IMG/VR virus record: IMGVR_UViG_3300031216_000012
Span: 1-64,000 of that record
DNA length: 64,000 bases
Source: a virus
Reading direction: 5' to 3' (one strand)
Part shown: positions 59,994-64,000 of the stretch, piece by piece
How positions within the stretch are numbered: the first letter of the stretch is position 1
Layout of the letters: each line of letters begins with the position of its first letter
Notes under the pieces: model-generated
Database searches by the model: none
Told to the model about the DNA's origin: nothing
What the model saw: only the letters and a program-made list of their open reading frames with translations
Made by a program: the position numbers and the translations under genes

Positions 59994-60281
59994 ATGCCTT
60001 CATCACCGAACTACAAACGCAACTACAAGCAAGAAGCCGGCACCGCCAAGAAACGAAAAGAGCAAGGAACAGGCAGGGACTCTGGATCGGCCACCCGGCA
60101 CCGGGCTCGACGCAAAATGCTCAAAAAAGGAAAAGTCAAACCCGGCCAAGATGTCGCGCACAAAAAGCCCATATCGAAAGGCGGGACCAACGCTGTCTCT
60201 AACCTGAGAGCGGAAAGTCCGTCAAAAAACCGATCGTTCCCGCGCAATAGGAAAGGCGGACTTCGTAGCTACCGCAGCTAA
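59994..60281 (+). CDS. Small basic HNH-like protein
   Basis: 95 residues. Very basic N-terminal half (KRKEQGTGRDSGSATRHRAR), then DVAHKKPISKGGTNAVSNLR with Asp53, His56, Asn66 and Asn70 followed by KNRSF, which resembles the betabeta-alpha-metal core of HNH proteins (DxxHxxP..GG..N..NL). Small HNH proteins near packaging genes can aid terminase in other phages. Without flanking Cys knuckles it may be a nicking-type or degenerate member. First gene of the rightward arm. Confidence 0.5.
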   Translation: MPSSPNYKRNYKQEAGTAKKRKEQGTGRDSGSATRHRARRKMLKKGKVKPGQDVAHKKPISKGGTNAVSNLRAESPSKNRSFPRNRKGGLRSYRS

Positions 60282-60306
60282 AAAACGCTTGCGCTGCGTG
60301 TTTAGA

Positions 60307-60330
60307 TGACTTACACTCCTGTGTAAGTCA
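60307..60330 (+). promoter_or_regulatory. Perfect 10-bp hairpin upstream of the appendage gene
   Basis: TGACTTACAC (60307-60316) pairs with GTGTAAGTCA (60321-60330) around a four-base loop, 16 bases before ATG 60347. Contains ACACTCC-N3-GTAA (60313-60326), shared with the hairpin before the capsid gene. No T-run follows. Confidence 0.55.
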
Positions 60331-60346
60331 CTCTAAGAGCACGAAA

Positions 60347-60652
60347 ATGACCACTTTTTTCAGTAACACTACGGCTGCAGGAACGTCGACCGCGTACCCC
60401 GTCAACATCAACGGGGGAGAGCTGATGGCGTTTAACGTTGAAGGTCTTGGCGACGCTACGATCCAGCTCCAGCGACTCGCCCCCAGCGGCAATTACATCC
60501 CCGTGCTCTATAACGGCGCCGCAGACATTGACACCGACGGCCACTACATTGTCGACGGTCTATCCGGCACGTACCGCGTCGTGCAGGCAGGAACATCCGA
60601 CGGTCTGTACGCCAGCCTGGAGACTGAAAACGCAGCCCGAGTAGCCCTGTAA
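60347..60652 (+). CDS. Small appendage or fibre-associated protein
   Basis: 101 residues, beta-rich (AYPVNINGGELMAFNVEGLG, HYIVDGLSGTYRVVQAGTSD) and lacking membrane segments. Sits directly before the fibre gene (stop overlaps its ATG, TAATG), typical of small virion-attachment or fibre-hinge proteins. Not recognised. Confidence 0.55.
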   Translation: MTTFFSNTTAAGTSTAYPVNINGGELMAFNVEGLGDATIQLQRLAPSGNYIPVLYNGAADIDTDGHYIVDGLSGTYRVVQAGTSDGLYASLETENAARVAL

Positions 60653-61593
60653 TGCGCAGCGCTTCTCGTAACGCTCTGGGCCTGGCGCTTGGTTCGGCGC
60701 TTCGGGTTGGGCTTGGCGGTGGGGCCACCAGTGCGCCAGCCTTTACCTTTGTCATGCGAACTACGGGCGCGTCTGAGACTGTAACGCTGCCGATGACTGG
60801 CAGTGTCAATACCGTGATTGATTGGGGCGATGGATCACCGCCTGAAACCGTCACCACAGATAGCATAACGCACGTTTACGCCACGGCTGATGATTACACG
60901 ATTGCGATAACGGGAAGCTGTGATGTCTTCGCGTTTGACAACGCTGGTGACAAGCTGAAGCTTATTGAGCTCCTGGCATGGGGTACGGACTTTACCTTTT
61001 CGGACCTTGACTTCTTTGGCTGCTCAAATCTGGTTACAGCCAGCGATCTTGGAGCAAGTGGAGCAACGCCGACCTATCTTTCAAACGCGTTCCGAAGCTG
61101 CACAGGCCTGACCAGTCTTGATCTCACTGGTTTTGACACATCTTCCTGTACAGATATGAATAGCATGTTCGCTGGCTGCTCAAGCCTGACCAGTCTTGAT
61201 CTCACAAGCTTTGACACATCTTCCTGTGCAAGTATGAATAGCATGTTCCTTGTCTGCTCAAGCCTGACCAGTCTTGATCTCACAAGCTTTGACACATCTT
61301 CTTGTACAGATATGAATAGCATGTTCGTTTTCTGCTCAAGCCTGACCAGTGACCCAGGCATAGTCGGGTTTAATGTTGAGTCTTTGACGACAGCGGCAAG
61401 CATGTGCTTCATCGCAAACTCTATGCTCTCAACCGCAGAGTACAACGCCATCCTCGTTGCATGGGAAGCGCAAGCGGTCCAGAACAATGTTAACGTTCAC
61501 TTCGGCGACGCGACTTATTCAGGCGCAGGCGCAACAGCACGGGCTGCCTTGATCGCTGATGGCTGGACGGTGAGTGACGGTGGGGAAGCCTGA
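60652..61593 (+). CDS. Fibre protein with PKD-like domain and BspA repeats (complete copy)
   Basis: 313 residues. After a hydrophobic Gly-rich N-terminus, residues about 55-88 (VIDWGDGSPPETVTTDSITH, VYATADDYTIAI) match the PKD fold signature. Residues about 115-260 hold BspA/DUF285 leucine-rich units of 26 residues (LTSLDLTSFDTSSC, MNSMF). Both modules are typical of adhesive surface proteins, so receptor binding is inferred. Three nearly identical units imply recent expansion. The left-edge frame 1-721 is the same gene. Confidence 0.75.
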   Translation: MRSASRNALGLALGSALRVGLGGGATSAPAFTFVMRTTGASETVTLPMTGSVNTVIDWGDGSPPETVTTDSITHVYATADDYTIAITGSCDVFAFDNAGDKLKLIELLAWGTDFTFSDLDFFGCSNLVTASDLGASGATPTYLSNAFRSCTGLTSLDLTGFDTSSCTDMNSMFAGCSSLTSLDLTSFDTSSCASMNSMFLVCSSLTSLDLTSFDTSSCTDMNSMFVFCSSLTSDPGIVGFNVESLTTAASMCFIANSMLSTAEYNAILVAWEAQAVQNNVNVHFGDATYSGAGATARAALIADGWTVSDGGEA

Positions 61594-61676
61594 TGCGGCT
61601 AAGGCATGGAAGAACCGCAATGCATGAGCGGATGCAAACCAAGGGGCTAACATTTGAGGAGGCGATTGCCGCATGA
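61593..61676 (+). CDS. 27-residue coupled small ORF (right copy)
   Basis: Identical to 721-804: ATGA overlaps at both ends join the fibre gene to the carbohydrate-binding gene. Confidence 0.45.
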   Translation: MRLRHGRTAMHERMQTKGLTFEEAIAA

Positions 61677-62206
61677 GCCAAGAAATCAACAAACCAGCAG
61701 AACCCACATACTGGAGAGCATACGGCCCCGATGGCACTATCCATGAGGGCGTAACGGAACCCAATCAGGTCACCACCACCGGACAGCCCGACTTTGTGTT
61801 TTCAGCAGACCCAGCTGAGTACGCTGGCATGGTGGCAGCATCAGGATCAACCGTACAGCCCATGCCGCCACCGCCTGTAGGGACTGCTCTAGGTGAGGCC
61901 GTAATTCGAGGTCAGGTATACGATTTCAACGGAACCGTGTATATCTGCGTACAAGACCACAACCGGATGCAGTTCCCGCCCGACCAGACACCGGCGCTAT
62001 GGACACCTGCCCGCTTGCAAGCGGAACCATGGGTGCAGCCGACAGGGGCGCAGGACGCATACGCCGTAGGTGATCGAGTAACACACGACCGACCAGCAGA
62101 TGGCGGTGCTATCTGGCTGTTTGAAAGTAAGATTCCTGCCAACACCACGCAGCCCGGCAGAGATGGCACATTCGACCGATGGTGGGAGCCCGTGGAGGCC
62201 GTATGA
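61673..62206 (+). CDS. Carbohydrate-binding (CBM5/12-like) fibre-associated protein (right copy)
   Basis: 177 residues, the same protein as 801-1334 despite five synonymous base differences clustered in the last 170 bases. The two CBM5/12-like segments are unchanged. Its stop overlaps a nine-codon ORF (62203-62232) that starts lysis module B. Confidence 0.6.
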   Translation: MSQEINKPAEPTYWRAYGPDGTIHEGVTEPNQVTTTGQPDFVFSADPAEYAGMVAASGSTVQPMPPPPVGTALGEAVIRGQVYDFNGTVYICVQDHNRMQFPPDQTPALWTPARLQAEPWVQPTGAQDAYAVGDRVTHDRPADGGAIWLFESKIPANTTQPGRDGTFDRWWEPVEAV

Positions 62207-62234
62207 GAGCACAGATGGATGCAGCATATTAGGC

Positions 62235-62432
62235 ATGATTGACCCCGACCTAGTTATAGAGATGCTTTCGGATCATCTTGACGATGTTTCTAGCCGGGAT
62301 CGGTTGACCCGCCCGCAGTTCAGGATTGACGACCTTCGGCTTGCGTTTGAGCTGGGTGAGCGCTGCGGGCGCGAGAATGCGTTTGTTGATTATGCCGGCC
62401 ATCTGAAGCGCCGGTTTATTTCGCTGCTGTGA
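62235..62432 (+). CDS. Small helical protein opening lysis module B
   Basis: 65 residues from ATG 62235. Charged and helical (MIDPDLVIEMLSDHLDDVSS, RLAFELGERCGRENAF). It holds the same position as the 66-residue gene of module A (1331-1531) but shows no clear sequence similarity. Weak ribosome-binding site; its stop overlaps the next GTG. Confidence 0.5.
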   Translation: MIDPDLVIEMLSDHLDDVSSRDRLTRPQFRIDDLRLAFELGERCGRENAFVDYAGHLKRRFISLL

Positions 62433-62791
62433 GCATCGACTGGTCTCGCGTGAAGCACTTCGAGCGCTCGGAGTTTGGCCACTCTAAAGGGGTTGATCCA
62501 GATTCAAAACTGGTCGAAATGCTTGACGAGGCGCGCACGATTGCCGGTGTGCTCTTTAACATCAATTCGGGAATTCGCACTAAAGCGCGGAATGCCGAGA
62601 TCGGCGGGAAGCCCAACAGCTCCCACCTCGCAGGGTACGCGGTCGACATTGAGTGCAGAACGTCGAGGCACCGCTTCTTGATGACCCGCGCACTTCTAGA
62701 GGTGGGATTTACTCGGATCGGCTGGGGGGAGTCGTTTATTCATGTCGACACTGACCCCACGAAGCCTCAGAGCGTTGGCTGGCTGTATTGA
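62429..62791 (+). CDS. M15-family peptidase, putative endolysin of module B
   Basis: 120 residues from GTG 62429 overlapping the previous stop. The M15 (VanY/L-alanyl-D-glutamate type) zinc motif is complete: SSHLAGYAVD (His66, Asp73) and FIHVD (His105, Asp107). SGIRTKARN is the family's conserved SGYR-type segment. It cleaves peptide stems of peptidoglycan. No signal peptide, so it depends on the holin downstream. It replaces the M23 enzyme of module A. Confidence 0.85.
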   Translation: MSIDWSRVKHFERSEFGHSKGVDPDSKLVEMLDEARTIAGVLFNINSGIRTKARNAEIGGKPNSSHLAGYAVDIECRTSRHRFLMTRALLEVGFTRIGWGESFIHVDTDPTKPQSVGWLY

Positions 62792-62794
62792 ATC

Positions 62795-63031
62795 ATGACC
62801 GCAGCCGAATCAATCGAGCGCTGGAATCCCAGCTGGAAGAACAGACGCCGCACGATATTTGCCACCCTGTCATTTTGCGCTGCGGTGATTGCCTATATCG
62901 TCTGGAAGGATTCGGGCAGCTCGCTACACGCTGAAGTCGCATCGTCGCTGACCATGCTGGCCGGATTCATCATTGGCTCGTATGTGTTCGGGGCGGTCTA
63001 TCAAGACACGAAACTAAGGGAACCACGATGA
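62795..63031 (+). CDS. Putative holin, two membrane segments
   Basis: 78 residues. Hydrophobic helices at about 20-37 (TIFATLSFCAAVIAYIVW) and 47-67 (VASSLTMLAGFIIGSYVFGA), with charged ends. It starts three bases after the endolysin stop. Small size, two helices and position fit a class II holin. Confidence 0.65.
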   Translation: MTAAESIERWNPSWKNRRRTIFATLSFCAAVIAYIVWKDSGSSLHAEVASSLTMLAGFIIGSYVFGAVYQDTKLREPR

Positions 63032-63105
63032 ACGAACTATTGATTTTGCTATTCGGCGCACTATGCGGCGCATTCGGATACCGCTACTGCATCAATCGCA
63101 GGTAA
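63028..63105 (+). CDS. 25-residue membrane peptide
   Basis: ATG 63028 overlaps the holin stop. The peptide is hydrophobic with a basic end (MNELLILLFGALCGAFGYRY, then CINRR). A single-span peptide coupled to a holin may be an antiholin-like or pinholin-type regulator; evidence is positional. Confidence 0.45.
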   Translation: MNELLILLFGALCGAFGYRYCINRR

Positions 63106-63114
63106 TGACTGGCC

Positions 63115-63561
63115 GTGACACTAATCGCGTGGATACCAGCATGGATAATGATCAAGTCATTTGGAGCGGGCGCATGGGCTTTCCTTCTGGGCAATCGGTG
63201 GGCGCGTATCGCTCTGGCGGTCGTCCTTGCGTTGATGCTCGGCCGTTGCGGCTTGAGCTACGTAGAGGGACTGCAGACAGAACGCGACCAGTCGAAGGCG
63301 CGCCTTGTGATTTGCCAGCAGGCCAGCCAGACCCAGGTAGCGACGATTGAAAGCCTACTGCGGGCAGAGCTTGAAAACTCGACAGCCTACGCGCAAGAAC
63401 TGAAACGATCCAAGGGTCTGATTGATCATCTACGCAAGAACGAGCAAGAACGGGAAACACGCACAGATGAGACGATTGAGCAAGTACGGGAAGCAGCCAG
63501 CGGGAATGATTGCGCTGATCAGCCTTTGCCTGATGGCCTCCGGGTGCGCCTCCGTCCCTGA
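63115..63561 (+). CDS. Rz: Rz-like inner-membrane spanin
   Basis: 148 residues from GTG 63115 (weak ribosome-binding site). One membrane segment near residues 22-48 (WARIALAVVLALMLG) is followed by a periplasmic coiled coil (SLLRAELENSTAYAQELKRS). An Rz1-type lipoprotein gene lies within and beyond its 3' end in another frame, the classical Rz/Rz1 layout. Together they would fuse inner and outer membranes at the end of lysis. Confidence 0.75.
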   Translation: MTLIAWIPAWIMIKSFGAGAWAFLLGNRWARIALAVVLALMLGRCGLSYVEGLQTERDQSKARLVICQQASQTQVATIESLLRAELENSTAYAQELKRSKGLIDHLRKNEQERETRTDETIEQVREAASGNDCADQPLPDGLRVRLRP

Positions 63562-63772
63562 TTGCGAGCCTGTGTTTAGCACGGTAGTCGAGTACCGCGA
63601 TAGGCTTGTGCCCGTAGCATCTGAACTCACGGAACCACAAGCACCGCCAGATGTTGAGGTGGCGACTTGGCTGGACGCTGTGATTATCGGAATTCATTAC
63701 CGCCAAAAGTGGGAAAGCGCAGAGTACAAGCTCAGCGTTATCCGTGAGACTCATGGCGACACGACGCAGTAA
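63467..63772 (+). CDS. Rz1: Rz1-like outer-membrane lipoprotein spanin
   Basis: 101 residues from ATG 63467, starting inside the Rz-like gene in a different frame. Signal MRRLSKYGKQPAG plus a hydrophobic core ends in the lipobox MASGC (Cys27). The mature part is short and Pro-containing (EPQAPPDVEVATW). Partner of the i-spanin. A shorter start at 63506 would lack the basic N-region. Confidence 0.75.
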   Translation: MRRLSKYGKQPAGMIALISLCLMASGCASVPDCEPVFSTVVEYRDRLVPVASELTEPQAPPDVEVATWLDAVIIGIHYRQKWESAEYKLSVIRETHGDTTQ

Positions 63773-63818
63773 CCCAAAGGGTTACAATCAACACGAACAA
63801 ACATTAGGGGGTTGGATA

Positions 63819-64000
63819 GTGACGCATTTAGAAACAATCATTATGGGCGTAGTCGTTGCGCTCATCGGTTTCTATTCAAAGATGGTTGGCGGTCGGGTGA
63901 CAGACCTTCCCCGCGATTACGTCCCAAGGGTTCAGGTTGATGCAAGATTTAAAGACCTAGAGCAAAGACTAGAGCGCGAGATGGCCGCGATTGAAGGGCG
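63819..64000 (+). CDS. Membrane-anchored coiled-coil protein, 3' end outside the window
   Basis: GTG 63819 with AGGGGG about seven bases upstream. One membrane helix (IIMGVVVALIGFYSKMVGG) is followed by a charged helical stretch (FKDLEQRLEREMAAIEG) that runs off the window end. It matches the plan and module position of 3257-3658. Incomplete. Confidence 0.6.
   Translation, partial: MTHLETIIMGVVVALIGFYSKMVGGRVTDLPRDYVPRVQVDARFKDLEQRLEREMAAIEG

Larger units (their letters stand above)
60873..62206. repeat. Right copy of the 1.33-kb fibre-block repeat
   Basis: Same sequence as 1-1334. Differences are at 62038, 62080, 62128, 62191 and 62200. Beyond 62206 the sequence is unrelated to that after 1334 and encodes a different lysis module. 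Confidence 0.95.

Noticed and set aside
1-64000. Diversity-generating retroelement linked to the fibre repeat
   Set aside because: No reverse transcriptase gene is visible, and differences between the fibre copies are third-position changes, not adenine-directed mutations in a variable region.

Overview
The window looks like the genome of a tailed, podovirus-type phage of a Gram-negative host. The host genus cannot be read from the sequence. Evidence: large terminase, P22-type portal, acidic scaffold and an N4-gp56/DUF4043-type major capsid protein; a short-tail structural set with no tape-measure, tail-tube or sheath gene; a 2,989-residue virion protein; and spanin-type lysis proteins, which imply an outer membrane. 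I found no integrase, CI-like repressor, tRNA or RNA polymerase, so a lytic lifestyle is the simplest reading.

Layout. Rightward late genes start at about 59,994. They hold a small HNH-like protein, an appendage protein, a PKD/BspA-repeat fibre and a carbohydrate-binding fibre protein. The same fibre block reappears at the left edge: 1-1334 repeats 60873-62206. From the left edge the rightward arm runs through lysis module A (1331-3658), packaging (4365-6459), portal, scaffold and capsid (6456-11266), neck, tail and fibre proteins (11325-22340), ejection proteins (22352-32910) and a phosphoesterase (32923-34170). A long nested hairpin closes it at 34.2 kb. Everything from 34,348 to 59,633 runs leftward. 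This is the early and replication arm: family A DNA polymerase, SNF2-like helicase, primase-helicase, Cas4/RecB-like nuclease, a cysteine-motif ssDNA-binding candidate, an Acb2-like anti-CBASS protein, and dozens of small ORFs in tightly overlapping operons. If the repeat marks closure, the genome is a circle of about 60.87 kb with two transcription arms diverging near 59.6-60.0 kb and converging near 34.2 kb.

Main oddities. (1) The identical fibre block leads into two unrelated lysis modules. Module A has an M23 peptidase and a lipoprotein with a C-terminal membrane segment. Module B has an M15 peptidase and a nested Rz/Rz1 pair. The repeat is identical for 1,165 bp, then carries five third-codon-position changes before homology ends. 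This is either a true duplication or a population-variant join made by assembly. (2) A family of 22-residue solenoid-like repeats (66 bp units, about 25 units) spreads over five leftward genes. One unit is grafted into an unrelated protein, and one member is bracketed by 73 bp direct repeats. (3) An AT-rich non-coding segment at 57.3-57.7 kb has three 19-20 bp iterons and is followed by a palindromic 14-bp repeat array, a good origin or operator candidate. (4) Two hairpin leaders show compensatory base changes. (5) There is a second, nuclease-less terminase-like ATPase in the early arm.

Functional assignments come from motifs read by eye and memory of the families. No database search was possible.
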